Below the pieces are notes generated by a model. The model worked only from the letters and a program-made list of their open reading frames with translations. It ran no database searches and had not been told where the DNA came from. A stretch of DNA of 64,000 bases from Dactylosporangium aurantiacum (GTDB lineage Bacteria; Actinomycetota; Actinomycetes; Mycobacteriales; Micromonosporaceae): contig NZ_JNYJ01000020.1 in the NCBI RefSeq assembly GCF_000716715.1, positions 164,002 through 228,001 on the forward strand. The letters run 5' to 3'. Below are positions 49,935 to 57,540 of this stretch, piece after piece. Each line of letters begins with the position of its first letter. The stretch's first letter is position 1. The position numbers and the translations under genes were made by a program.

Positions 49935-50855
49935 ATGTTCGATCATTTCGTATGGTCGGTGGTCGTGGTGCCGCCGCTGGTCGTCCTGGTCGTGCGGCTG
50001 CTCGCCGACCGGCTCCCGCCCGCCACCGCCGCCCTCGCGGTCGCCTGGTCCGCGGCCGTGGTCGCCGCCGCCAGCACCGTCAACCTGCTGCTGTTCGCGA
50101 TGAAGGCGGCCGCCCAGGTGCCGGCGGTCGGGCACGCGTTCGGGTGGTCGGCCCGGGTCGTCACGGCCGACACCGCCGCCGAGCCGTGGGTGCCCTGGCT
50201 CAGCGTCGCCCTGTCCGCCGCCGTCGCCGTGTCCGTCACCCGCCGCTGGCGCCACCACCACGACGTGCTGAAGCTCGGCCGCGCCGCGCCCGCCGAGCCG
50301 CTGGTCGTGCTGCCCGACGAGACGGCGCGGGCGTTCGCGGTGCCCGGCCGTCCCGGGTACGTCGTGGTCACCACCGGCATGCGCGAGCTGCTCACCGACC
50401 GGCAGTTCGACGCGCTGCTCGCGCACGAGCGGGCGCACCTGGCCGGCCGGCACCACCGCCTCGCCCGCCTCGCCGGGATGGCCGCCGCCGCCCACCCGGC
50501 GCTGTGGTGGGTCGCCCGGCACGTCGACTACCTCATCGAGCGGGCCGCCGACGAGCGGGCCGCCGAGGAGGTCGGCAGCCGCCGCACGGTCGCGCACGCG
50601 ATCGGCGTGGCGGCCCTGGCGACCGCCGGGACCGGCGCGACCGCCGCCGGGACGCGCTGGTCGATGCTGCACGTGGCGACCCCGCGCGGGACCGTGCCGC
50701 GCCGGGTGTCGCTGCTGCTGACCCCGCGCCCGTGGCCCGCCACCGGCGTGCTGCGGCTGCTGCCGGCGGCGCTCGCCGCGTTCAGCTGCGTCTGGTCCGT
50801 CGAGGCGGCCCTGGACCTGGTCGAGCTGCTCATGGCGGCCAGGGGGGCGCGCTGA
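49935..50855 (+). CDS. M56-family BlaR1-like membrane metallopeptidase
   Basis: 306 residues. Two or three N-terminal helices (VWSVVVVPPLVVLVVRLLAD, AWSAAVVAAASTVNLLLFAM), then the zinc-protease motif LLAHERAHLAGRHHRLARLA, then helices near the C-terminus. The HERAH motif is the M56 HExxH site. It lacks the BlaR1 penicillin-binding sensor domain, as in most actinobacterial BlaI/M56 pairs, so the signal is unknown. GGAG precedes ATG 49935. It is the partner of BlaI. Confidence 0.92.
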   Translation: MFDHFVWSVVVVPPLVVLVVRLLADRLPPATAALAVAWSAAVVAAASTVNLLLFAMKAAAQVPAVGHAFGWSARVVTADTAAEPWVPWLSVALSAAVAVSVTRRWRHHHDVLKLGRAAPAEPLVVLPDETARAFAVPGRPGYVVVTTGMRELLTDRQFDALLAHERAHLAGRHHRLARLAGMAAAAHPALWWVARHVDYLIERAADERAAEEVGSRRTVAHAIGVAALATAGTGATAAGTRWSMLHVATPRGTVPRRVSLLLTPRPWPATGVLRLLPAALAAFSCVWSVEAALDLVELLMAARGAR

Positions 50856-50913
50856 CGCAGGCGCACCGGTCACCGGATGTATTTAGCTTCGCCGATCGAC
50901 TACGGTCGGGACG

Positions 50914-51675
50914 GTGTCCGCCAAGCCTCTGACGCTGCCCGCCCGGGTCAAGGCCCTCACGGTGCCGCTGCCCGCCGGCAAGCACATCCGGCCCGACCTC
51001 GACGACGACGAGCCCGCGGTGCTCTGGCTGAGCAAGACGGCACCCCCGCCCGGGCTGTGGCAGGAGCTGCGGGCCGCGCACGCCGCCACCGGGCTGTGGC
51101 CGCTGCTGCTGACGCCCCTCGGCCACGACGCGTCGCGCCCGTGGGTCGAGGGTGAGCTCCTCCCCGGCGAGATGTCCGACCCCGCCGGGCACGACCCCGA
51201 CGGGCTGCTCGCCGCGTGGTGGGCGCACCACGCCGCCGGGCACGGCGCCTGGCCGGGCCTGGCGCCCGGGCGGGGCGGCACCGCCGCCGACGCCGACGCG
51301 GCCGCCGACCGGGAGGCGGCGGCGCTGCTCGCCTCGCGGCGCCCGTGGCGGCTCGGCCTGGTCGCCGCCGGGCGCGGCGCCGACGCCCCCACCGTCGCCG
51401 GCTGGGACGGCCCGGCCAACCACACCGGCGACACCGCCCACATCTCCGCCGTCCTGCGCAGCTGGGAGGACCGCTTCGGGGCCAGGGTCGTCGGCCTCGG
51501 CTTCGCCGAGCTGTTCCTCAGCGTCGGCGCGCCGCCGGCCACCCCCGACGAGGCCGCGGCGATCGCCGCGGAGCACTTCGCGTTCTGCCCCGACAACGTG
51601 ACCGGCGACCGCCGGCTCGAGGACTACGCGAAGAGCCTGGTCGATACGCCTGCCTGGCACTTCTGGTGGGACTGA
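50914..51675 (+). CDS. DUF4253 protein
   Basis: 253 residues. The C-terminal half is DUF4253: AVLRSWEDRFGARVVGLGFA, ELFLSVGAPPATPDEAAAIA, AEHFAFCPDNV and the final WHFWWD. The N-terminal half is variable. The family is widespread in actinomycetes and of unknown function, often near toxin-immunity loci. GTG 50914 is preceded by TACGGT seven bases upstream and no ribosome site (leaderless pattern). The upstream gap is only 58 bases. Confidence 0.9.
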   Translation: MSAKPLTLPARVKALTVPLPAGKHIRPDLDDDEPAVLWLSKTAPPPGLWQELRAAHAATGLWPLLLTPLGHDASRPWVEGELLPGEMSDPAGHDPDGLLAAWWAHHAAGHGAWPGLAPGRGGTAADADAAADREAAALLASRRPWRLGLVAAGRGADAPTVAGWDGPANHTGDTAHISAVLRSWEDRFGARVVGLGFAELFLSVGAPPATPDEAAAIAAEHFAFCPDNVTGDRRLEDYAKSLVDTPAWHFWWD

Positions 51676-51732
51676 CCGACGCCTGAGGTTCACCTCGCGT
51701 TTCGCCGCGCGTCGCACACGTGTCCAAGGCTC

Positions 51733-51749
51733 CTGGACGAACCGTCCAG
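51733..51749. promoter_or_regulatory. Inverted repeat upstream of the PhoX-like gene
   Basis: CTGGACG-AAC-CGTCCAG, perfect 7-bp arms with a 3-base centre, 24 bases upstream of GTG 51773. It could be an operator or an mRNA hairpin in the 5' leader. It is not a PHO box that I recognise. Confidence 0.4.
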
Positions 51750-51772
51750 CAGTCGCTTTGGAGCGTGCCAGC

Positions 51773-53278
51773 GTGTCTGTTTCTCGCCGTCAGATTCTCA
51801 GTGGTGGGGCCGCCGCCGGCGTCGGCCTCACCGTCGCCGGGGTCCTGCCGACCCTCGCCGACCCCGCCGCCGCCCACGAGGGGAACCGCCCCGGCGGTGG
51901 CCCGTCGTCCGGCGGCCGCCCGTTCCCGCCGTTGAAGGACGACCCGAACGGCATCCTCGCCCTGCCCGAGGGCTTCTCGTACACGATCGTCACCCGCGAG
52001 GGCAGCACGCAGATGTCGGGCGGTCAGGGCCCGACGCCGGCCTACCACGACGGCACCGGTGTCGTCGCCGACGGCCACAACAAGCTGACCCTCATCCAGA
52101 ACCACGAGCTGACCCCGCACCAGTCCGTCTACGGCGTGCCGCACATCGCCGGCACCGTGTACGACCCGGGCGCCCCCAACGCGGGCGGCTGCACCGTCAT
52201 CACCACCGACGGCCTGGGCCGGCGCACCGGCGAGTGGGTCGGCATCTCCGGCACCGTGCGCAACTGCGCCGGCGGCGTGACGCCGTGGGGCACCTGGCTC
52301 ACCTGCGAGGAGACCACCATCAACGCCGGCGCCACCTGGTCCGCGGGCGGCCGGACCGGCACCTACGAGAAGCACCACGGCTACGTCTTCGAGGTCCTGC
52401 AGGCCGAGTCCGGCAAGCAGCTGCCCAAGCCGATCAAGGCGTTCGGCCGGTACGACCACGAGGCCCTCGCCATCGACCCCGACCTGCGCCACGTGTACCT
52501 GTCCGAGGACGCCAGCAGCCCGAACGGGCTCTTCTACCGGTGGAGCTCGACCGACGGCAAGCGGCTCGGCCTGGGCATCGCCAACACGCTCAGCGACACC
52601 GCCGGCAAGCTCGAGGCGATGCAGATCCGCCTCGACGACGGCAGCATCCTGCCCGACGTGGCGTACCTGACCTCCGCCCAGCTCGGCCGGCCCTTCAAGG
52701 TCACCTGGGTCGAGGTCCCCGACCGCGACGCCACCACCAAGCCGGTCCGCACCCAGTTCGCCGACGGCACCGTCACCCGCGGCAAGAAGTTCGAGGGCGT
52801 GTGGAGCACCCGCAAGGGCTGCTACATCGTCAACAGCTTCGCCTTCGGCGCCAACGACCTGCCGGCCGACGCCACCAAGCACGACGGCATGGTCTGGTTC
52901 TTCAACTACGCCGACCAGACCATCACGCTCGTCTCGTACTTCCCGCACAACCCCGCCGCCGAGGGCGAGGGCCCGGCGCCGAAGTACGCCGACCTGACCT
53001 TCGACGGCCCCGACAACGTCACCGTCACCCCGTGGGGCACCCTGGTGCTCGCCGAGGACGGCGTGCGCGCCTCGCACGTGCTCAGCTCGGTGCCGGGCGG
53101 CCCGACGTACGCCATCGCCCGCAACATGCTCAGCACCGGCACCTCCAACGGCGCCCCGGTCTACTCCGAGTTCACCGGCCCGACGTTCTCCCCGGACGGC
53201 AAGGTCCTGTTCGTCAACATCCAGGTCCCCGGCATCACGCTGGCCATCACCGGCCCGTGGCAGCACTACCTGGGCTGA
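51773..53278 (+). CDS. Exported PhoX-like (DUF839) phosphatase-family protein
   Basis: 501 residues. A Tat signal VSRRQILSGGAAAGVGLTVA leads the mature protein; WGTWLTCEETTI, HHGYVFEVLQ, FGRYDHEALAIDPDL, YLSEDASSPNGLFYRWSS and DGPDNVTVTPWGTLVLAEDG are DUF839/PhoX beta-propeller blades with metal-binding acids. PhoX enzymes are calcium- and iron-dependent alkaline phosphatases. GTG 51773 with GGAG nine bases upstream is preferred to a TTG at 51758. Its own palindrome and gap suggest independent control. Confidence 0.87.
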   Translation: MSVSRRQILSGGAAAGVGLTVAGVLPTLADPAAAHEGNRPGGGPSSGGRPFPPLKDDPNGILALPEGFSYTIVTREGSTQMSGGQGPTPAYHDGTGVVADGHNKLTLIQNHELTPHQSVYGVPHIAGTVYDPGAPNAGGCTVITTDGLGRRTGEWVGISGTVRNCAGGVTPWGTWLTCEETTINAGATWSAGGRTGTYEKHHGYVFEVLQAESGKQLPKPIKAFGRYDHEALAIDPDLRHVYLSEDASSPNGLFYRWSSTDGKRLGLGIANTLSDTAGKLEAMQIRLDDGSILPDVAYLTSAQLGRPFKVTWVEVPDRDATTKPVRTQFADGTVTRGKKFEGVWSTRKGCYIVNSFAFGANDLPADATKHDGMVWFFNYADQTITLVSYFPHNPAAEGEGPAPKYADLTFDGPDNVTVTPWGTLVLAEDGVRASHVLSSVPGGPTYAIARNMLSTGTSNGAPVYSEFTGPTFSPDGKVLFVNIQVPGITLAITGPWQHYLG

Positions 53279-53384
53279 CCGCCCGGCGCGGTCCCCGGGG
53301 CCGCGGAAGGATGAATCGCCCACAACCCCTGGCCTCCCCACCGCACCGGCCCGCAAGCTGGATGCCGGCGTGAGGAGGCCAGGG

Positions 53385-54059
53385 GTGCGGCGGATCGTCG
53401 ACGGTGTGTGGGAGCTCAGGTCCGGCTACGTCCACGCCCACCTCATCGAGGTCGACGACGGGCTCGTCCTCGTCGACACCGGCCTGCCCCGCCGGGCCGG
53501 CAAGCTGGCCCTCGCGATCCGCCGGACCGGGCACGACCTGGACGACCTGCACACGATCCTGACGACGCACCAGCACCCCGACCACATCGGCTCACTCGCC
53601 GACCTGCGGCAGCGCACCGGCGCCCGGGTCGTCGCGCACCGCGCCGACGTCGCCGTCATCACCGGCGAGCTGCCACAACCCGTCCACCACTGGGTGATGC
53701 GCCTGTCGGCACCGTTCCTGAAGGCCGCCCCGTCGCCGGTCGACCACCCCCTGGACGGCGACGGCCCGACCGGCGTGCCGGGGATCACCGCCGTCCACAC
53801 CCCCGGCCACACCCCGGGCCACGTGTCGTTCCTGCTCGACCGGGCCGGCGGCGTGCTCTTCGCCGGCGACGCGGCGAGCGCGGTGTTCGGCCGCGTACGG
53901 GCCGCGCCTCGTGCCGTGAGCGCCGACCCGGCCCTCGCGCTGCGCAGCGCCGTCCGCCTCGCGGAGCTCGACTTCCAGGTCGCCGTGTTCGGCCACGGCA
54001 CCGCCGTCACCGGCGACGCGGTGTCCCGCTTCCGCGACTTCGCCGCCCGCCACCGCTGA
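53385..54059 (+). CDS. Metallo-beta-lactamase-fold hydrolase
   Basis: 224 residues. LVLVDTGLPRRAGKLALAIR, TTHQHPDHIGSLADLR (the HxHxDH zinc motif), HTPGHTPGHVSFLL and LFAGDAASAVFG, with a final His in FGHGTAVTGDA, form the MBL site. Such enzymes hydrolyse thioesters, lactones or other esters; the class is unspecified. AGGAGG six bases before GTG 53385 fixes the start. Part of its 3' end is duplicated 190 bases downstream. It is the last plus-strand gene before the tRNA region. Confidence 0.9.
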   Translation: MRRIVDGVWELRSGYVHAHLIEVDDGLVLVDTGLPRRAGKLALAIRRTGHDLDDLHTILTTHQHPDHIGSLADLRQRTGARVVAHRADVAVITGELPQPVHHWVMRLSAPFLKAAPSPVDHPLDGDGPTGVPGITAVHTPGHTPGHVSFLLDRAGGVLFAGDAASAVFGRVRAAPRAVSADPALALRSAVRLAELDFQVAVFGHGTAVTGDAVSRFRDFAARHR

Positions 54060-54278
54060 CCGGGTCCGTCACGCCGCGGGGCTGTCGTCTGCCTGCTCGG
54101 ACCCGCGCACATGGGCCACGCAAGCGCGCAGGAGACCGCCGCGCCGCAAGCACCTCGCTTCCCCGACCCGACCGGCACGCCGAGCCCGACATCGAGGCCG
54201 CGGTTCGACCGCGGTGTCCCGCTTCCGCGATTTCGCCGCCCGCCACCGCCGACCCGTCGCACCGCCGTGGGGCTGTCG
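54018..54278. repeat. Direct repeat: 3' end of the MBL gene duplicated downstream
   Basis: 54018-54087 (last 42 bases of the MBL gene plus 28 downstream) reappears at 54211-54278 with about 90% identity, differing by a few substitutions and one 2-base indel. The segment between and after is partly related too (an ACCTCGCTTCCC-like stretch occurs after both copies), suggesting an original duplication of about 190 bases. It is part of the 791-base gap (54060-54850) that also holds two tRNA genes and a small ORF. Confidence 0.82.
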
Positions 54279-54373
54279 CCGGCACCGCCCCACGACGGAG
54301 GCACCTTCGCTTCCCGCCCAACACCGAGCCGGTCTTGCGGGGTGTGGGTAGAGCGGAGCTGCCCCACTGGGGG

Positions 54374-54392
54374 GCACCGGCGAAGCCGGTGC
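54374..54392 (-). terminator. Hairpin after the tRNA pair
   Basis: GCACCGGC-GAA-GCCGGTGC, a perfect 8-bp stem with a three-base loop, 12 bases beyond the 3' end of the tRNA-Ile-like gene on the minus strand. There is no U-run. Probably a terminator or 3' processing signal; being symmetric, it could act for the plus strand too. Confidence 0.55.
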
Positions 54393-54403
54393 GCGGGGCA
54401 CGG

Positions 54404-54477
54404 TCCCGTCGGCGCGAGTCGAACGCGCTGTCTCCTCGTTATCAGCGAGGTGCCTCTACCACTTCGGCCTCGACGGG
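54404..54477 (-). tRNA. tRNA-Ile-like gene, anticodon GAT, atypical
   Basis: Cloverleaf on the minus strand: acceptor CCCGTCG/CGACGGG (7 perfect pairs), D-stem only GCC/GGC, anticodon stem CCTCG/CGAGG with loop CTGATAA (anticodon GAT), variable AGACA, T-arm GCGCG-TTCGACT-CGCGC. Odd points: the first pair is C-G, position 8 is A instead of U, the D-stem is short, and no CCA follows the discriminator A. It differs from ordinary actinomycete tRNA-Ile(GAT). It may be a functional minor tRNA, a decoy or a decaying copy. Confidence 0.6.
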
Positions 54478-54507
54478 GCGCCGGGAGGTGGACCTCCCGT
54501 GGTGTTG

Positions 54508-54582
54508 CGATGACGACCGGATTCGAACCGGCGACCTCGGCCGTGACAGGGCCGCGCTCTCACCAGGCTGAGCTACGCCACC
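54508..54582 (-). tRNA. tRNA-Asp, anticodon GTC
   Basis: All arms fold: acceptor GGTGGCG/CGTCATC (with G-U wobbles at two pairs), D-stem GCTC/GAGC, anticodon stem CGGCC/GGCCG with loop CTGTCAC (anticodon GTC), T-arm GCCGG-TTCGAAT-CCGGT. No encoded CCA. The wobbly acceptor stem is unlike the usual actinomycete tRNA-Asp. It lies 30 bases upstream of the Ile-like tRNA and nine bases downstream of an intrinsic terminator. Confidence 0.82.
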
Positions 54583-54591
54583 AAGGGGTAC

Positions 54592-54621
54592 AAAAAAACC
54601 GCCCGCCTCCGTGCGGGGCGG
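54592..54621 (-). terminator. Intrinsic terminator just upstream of tRNA-Asp
   Basis: On the minus strand, CCGCCCCGC-ACGGAG-GCGGGCGG (one bulge) is followed by seven T. It is the only classical rho-independent terminator I find in this window. It ends nine bases before the 5' end of the tRNA-Asp gene, downstream of a 20-codon ORF, a layout like an attenuator. Confidence 0.8.
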
Positions 54622-54643
54622 ACGGCGTCGAGGAGACGTCGGT

Positions 54644-54706
54644 CTATCCTCGCCACCGCGGCCGATCGCTGACGGGATCGATGGCCGTGGCCGTCCTGAT
54701 CCTCAT
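54644..54706 (-). CDS. Possible leader peptide, 20 residues
   Basis: Minus-strand ATG at 54706 with AGGAG eight bases upstream; 20 codons (starting MRIRTATAID, ending RPRWRG) and a TAG at 54644, 22 bases before the terminator stem. The position between a likely promoter and an intrinsic terminator suggests a regulatory leader peptide; Arg is frequent in it. No homologue is known to me. Could be chance. Confidence 0.35.
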   Translation of the reverse strand: MRIRTATAIDPVSDRPRWRG

Positions 54707-54772
54707 CGCGCGCTCCTGCCGTGTCGTTGTCGTTCCGCGTACCCCTCGACGATACGACCGTCGCGCCGCCGC

Positions 54773-54788
54773 CGAAAACCGGTTTTCG
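54773..54788. promoter_or_regulatory. 16-bp perfect palindrome
   Basis: CGAAAACCGGTTTTCG in the region between the small minus-strand ORF (start 54706) and the YCII gene (start 54851). Its A4/T4 blocks stand out from the GC-rich surroundings. A dimeric repressor site for one or both divergent units is the simplest reading. Confidence 0.6.
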
Positions 54789-54850
54789 CGCGCACGACCT
54801 GCGGCGTGACCGGACCGCGCATACGATCGACGGGACGTGAGGAGGCGGCC

Positions 54851-55192
54851 ATGGCACGGTTCGTGACCATTGGATACGGCGACCAGTCGGGGTACGAGCG
54901 CACCGACCCCGCGGTCCGCGACGAGGCCCACGCGCACGACGCGCGCATGCTCGAGGCCGGCGCGCAGGCCGGGATCGCGGGCTCCCCGGTGCAGGTGCGC
55001 AATCACGACGCGGCCGGGGTGCGGGTGGTCGAAGGGTCGTTCATGTCCGCCGCGCTGCCCGTCGCCGGCTTCGGCATCATCGAGGCGGCGACGCTGGAGG
55101 AGGCGATCGAGCTGGTGGCGCGGACCCCGTGCGCGGTCGCGCAGGGTGTGGTCGAGGTCTGGCCGCTGCTGGACGGGCCGCCGCAGGACTGA
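54851..55192 (+). CDS. YCII-related domain protein
   Basis: 113 residues. FVTIGYGDQSGYERTDPAVR, then HDARMLEAGAQAGIAGSPVQ and AGFGIIEAATLEEAIELVAR, form the ferredoxin-like YCII fold, here of the DGPF/YCII type seen beside ECF sigma factors, although no sigma factor is present. AGGAGG six bases before ATG 54851 fixes the start. Function unknown. It is preceded by the 16-bp palindrome. Confidence 0.88.
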   Translation: MARFVTIGYGDQSGYERTDPAVRDEAHAHDARMLEAGAQAGIAGSPVQVRNHDAAGVRVVEGSFMSAALPVAGFGIIEAATLEEAIELVARTPCAVAQGVVEVWPLLDGPPQD

Positions 55193-55314
55193 CCGGACGG
55201 CCGACCCGGCCCGGACCCGTCGGTACTGGATCTGGATCGACCAATTTGATATGATGTGCGTGGATGTCTCCTATCGTTCGGCGCGGAAGGTTCGCCGATC
55301 GATGGGAGATTTTC

Positions 55315-56106
55315 GTGTGTTACGAGGCTGATGCCCGTCCGCCGCTGCTCGCCGGGCCCGACGCGGGCGTCGAGGCCGGGCCGGTCGTCCTCGAGTCCGC
55401 CGACGGCACCCGCTTCGCCGGGTTCCTGGCGCGGCCCGGTGTGCCGGCTGGGTCCGGGGTGCTGGTGCTGCCGGACAACCGCGGGCTGTCCGGGTTCTAC
55501 GAGCAGCTCGCCACCCGCCTCGCCGAGCACGGGCACGCCGCGCTGGCCGTCGACTACTTCGGCCGGTCCGCCGGGGCCGACCCGGCCGCCCGCGGCGACG
55601 GCTGGGGCGACATGGCGACCCTGATGCCCCACCTCATGCGGCTGCGCGAGGCGGACCTGTTCGCCGACCTCACCGCCGCGACCGCGCACCTGCGCACCGC
55701 CGGGGCGGACGCGGTGGTGTCGCTGGGCTTCTGCCTCGGCGGGCGGTTCGCGTTCCTCACCGCCGCGGAGCGGTTCGGGCTCGCCGGGGTGATCGGCCTG
55801 TACGGCATGCCCGGCCTCCTCCTCGGCCGTCCCGGCCCGACCCAGCGCGCCGCCGACCTCGTCGCCCCGGTCCTGGCCCTGTTCGGCGGCGGCGACGAGG
55901 GCATCGGCCCCGCCGAGGTGGACGCGTTCGGGGCCGCGCTGACCGGCCACGGGGTGCCGCACGAGATCGTCGTCTACCCGGGCGCGCCGCACGGCTTCTT
56001 CGACGGGCAGCTCGACGGGTTCGCCGACGCGCAGGACGACGCGTGGCGGCGGATCCTCGCGTTCATCGCCGCCCGCGCACGCACGCCGGCACCAAGGCAC
56101 GACTGA
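55315..56106 (+). CDS. Dienelactone hydrolase-family protein
   Basis: 263 residues. VLVLPDNRGLSGFYEQLATR opens the DLH fold; Cys140 in LGFCLGG is the nucleophile (Cys rather than Ser, as in true DLH); GAPHGFFDG carries the His. DLH enzymes open lactone rings in chlorocatechol-type pathways, but related members hydrolyse other esters. GGGAG seven bases before GTG 55315; TATGAT at 55250-55255 is a good -10, in one of the most AT-rich spots here. Single gene, 51 bases before the convergent TetR gene. Confidence 0.9.
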   Translation: MCYEADARPPLLAGPDAGVEAGPVVLESADGTRFAGFLARPGVPAGSGVLVLPDNRGLSGFYEQLATRLAEHGHAALAVDYFGRSAGADPAARGDGWGDMATLMPHLMRLREADLFADLTAATAHLRTAGADAVVSLGFCLGGRFAFLTAAERFGLAGVIGLYGMPGLLLGRPGPTQRAADLVAPVLALFGGGDEGIGPAEVDAFGAALTGHGVPHEIVVYPGAPHGFFDGQLDGFADAQDDAWRRILAFIAARARTPAPRHD

Positions 56107-56157
56107 CCGGCGCCGCGACGGCAGCCACCCGACGCCACCGCCGGCCGCTCAGCATCC

Positions 56158-56787
56158 TCAAGCGGTGGCGACCCGGCGCGGCGTCGCGGGGCGCCCGGCG
56201 GCGCCTGGCGTGGCGGGTGGCGGGAAGAGCGCGGCGTGCAGCGCCGGGCCGAACACCCGGCGCACCTGCGCTGCGGGCAGCGCCGCGATCGAGCGGACCG
56301 GGTGCAGGTACCGGGTGAAGATGAGACCGCCCAGGACCCCGACGGCGGCGGTGGCGCGGTCGGTGGCGTCGGCGCCGCCGAGAAATTCAGCGATGCGGAC
56401 GCGTAGGTCACAGTCGAGGTAGTCGCGCAGCACGCGCATCGTGGCGTCGTCCTGGCCGGCGACGCGGTGCTCGGCGGGGTCGGCGGCGTCCCACAGCGTC
56501 GTGACGGCGAGCAGCAGCCGGTCGGCGAGGCCGGCCCGGTCGCCGCGCAGCGCCGCGTCGAGCGCCGCCGGCTCCACGCACAGCAGGTCCAGCGCCTGGC
56601 CGAACAGGCCCTGCTTGGAGCCGAAGTGGTAGCTGATGAGCGCCTGGTCCACGCCGGCCGCGGCGGCCACCGCGCGGACGGTCGTGCCGCGATACCCGTG
56701 CCGCAGGAACAGCTCGCGGGCGGCGGCCGCGATGCGCGCCTTGGTGTCCGGGCGGCCCCGGGGACGGCCACGGGTTTTATTCAGCAC
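56158..56787 (-). CDS. TetR-family regulator
   Basis: 209 residues. HTH RIAAAARELFLRHGYRGTTV followed by RAVAAAAGVDQALISYHFGS, then a C-terminal domain (TetR_C type, DDATMRVLRDYLDCDLRVRI) and an unstructured Pro/Ala tail. The GTG at 56787 lies inside a palindrome (56778-56796), so operator, promoter and start codon overlap; autorepression is likely. It is divergent from the NAD(P)H-binding protein gene, its presumable target. Confidence 0.92.
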   Translation of the reverse strand: MLNKTRGRPRGRPDTKARIAAAARELFLRHGYRGTTVRAVAAAAGVDQALISYHFGSKQGLFGQALDLLCVEPAALDAALRGDRAGLADRLLLAVTTLWDAADPAEHRVAGQDDATMRVLRDYLDCDLRVRIAEFLGGADATDRATAAVGVLGGLIFTRYLHPVRSIAALPAAQVRRVFGPALHAALFPPPATPGAAGRPATPRRVATA

Positions 56788-56796
56788 AGTTGAATA
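56778..56796. promoter_or_regulatory. TetR operator overlapping the start codon
   Basis: TATTCA-GCACAGT-TGAATA, perfect 6-bp arms with a 7-base spacer, between and partly inside the divergent TetR and NAD(P)H-binding protein genes. It includes the TetR start codon and a TATTCA that may be its -10. Confidence 0.7.
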
Positions 56797-56825
56797 CTGC
56801 CCCGGGCCCGCGGCACGGTCAACGC

Positions 56826-57524
56826 ATGCGAACCGTCATCTTCGGCGCCACCGGTCCGACCGGGCGCCTCATCGTCGAGCAGGCCCTCGCCGCCGGGCAC
56901 GACGTCACCGCCGTCAGCCGCCGCCCCGGCGCCCTGCGTCCCCGGCCGGGGCTGGCCGTCGTCGCCGGGGACGTCCTGGACCCGGACACCGTGCGGCGGG
57001 CCGTGGCCGGCGCCGACGCGGTGCTGTCCACGCTCGGCACGCCGCTGACCCGGCGGCCGGTCACCCTGTACTCCCGCGGCGCCGCCACCATCGTCGAGGC
57101 CATGCACCGGCACGGCGTGAAGCGGCTGCTCGCGGTCAGCTCCAGCGTCATGGACCCGGCGTGGCGGCCCACCGGTGAGCGGTTCTTCAACACGGTCATG
57201 GATCCGCTGTTCAACCGGCGGATGGGCCGCACCGTGCACGACGACATGCGCCGCATGGAGGCCCTCGTCCGCGACAGCGACCTGGACTGGACCCTGGTGC
57301 GCCCGTCCGGCCTGTTCGACCATCCGGCGGTCACCCGGTTCACCGTGGCCCGCGACGTCGCGGACGGACTGTTCACCGCCCGGGCGGACCTCGCGGCGAG
57401 CATGGTCGGGCAGTTGGCCGGCACCGGCTTCGTCCGGCAGGCGATGGCCGTCATCACGACCGAGGTGCGCCCCAGCATCGTCGGCCTCATCTGGCGGGAG
57501 GCCGTCGCCAAACGCGCCGCCTGA
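56826..57524 (+). CDS. NAD(P)H-binding (NmrA/SDR-a5-like) protein
   Basis: 232 residues. VIFGATGPTGRLIVEQALAA is the Rossmann motif; AVSRRPGALRP supplies the NADP-phosphate Arg; YSRGAATIVEAMHRHGVKRL and LVRPSGLFD follow the atypical-SDR plan without a clear YxxxK. Such proteins are NADPH sensors or quinone reductases. It is transcribed away from the TetR gene, with the shared operator 30 bases upstream. Confidence 0.88.
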   Translation: MRTVIFGATGPTGRLIVEQALAAGHDVTAVSRRPGALRPRPGLAVVAGDVLDPDTVRRAVAGADAVLSTLGTPLTRRPVTLYSRGAATIVEAMHRHGVKRLLAVSSSVMDPAWRPTGERFFNTVMDPLFNRRMGRTVHDDMRRMEALVRDSDLDWTLVRPSGLFDHPAVTRFTVARDVADGLFTARADLAASMVGQLAGTGFVRQAMAVITTEVRPSIVGLIWREAVAKRAA

Positions 57525-57540
57525 GCGCCGCCGCCAAACG

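Noticed and set aside
54060..54850. An integrated element at the tRNA genes
   Set aside because: No integrase, excisionase or att-like duplication of a tRNA end is visible; the direct repeat copies the MBL gene end, not a tRNA.
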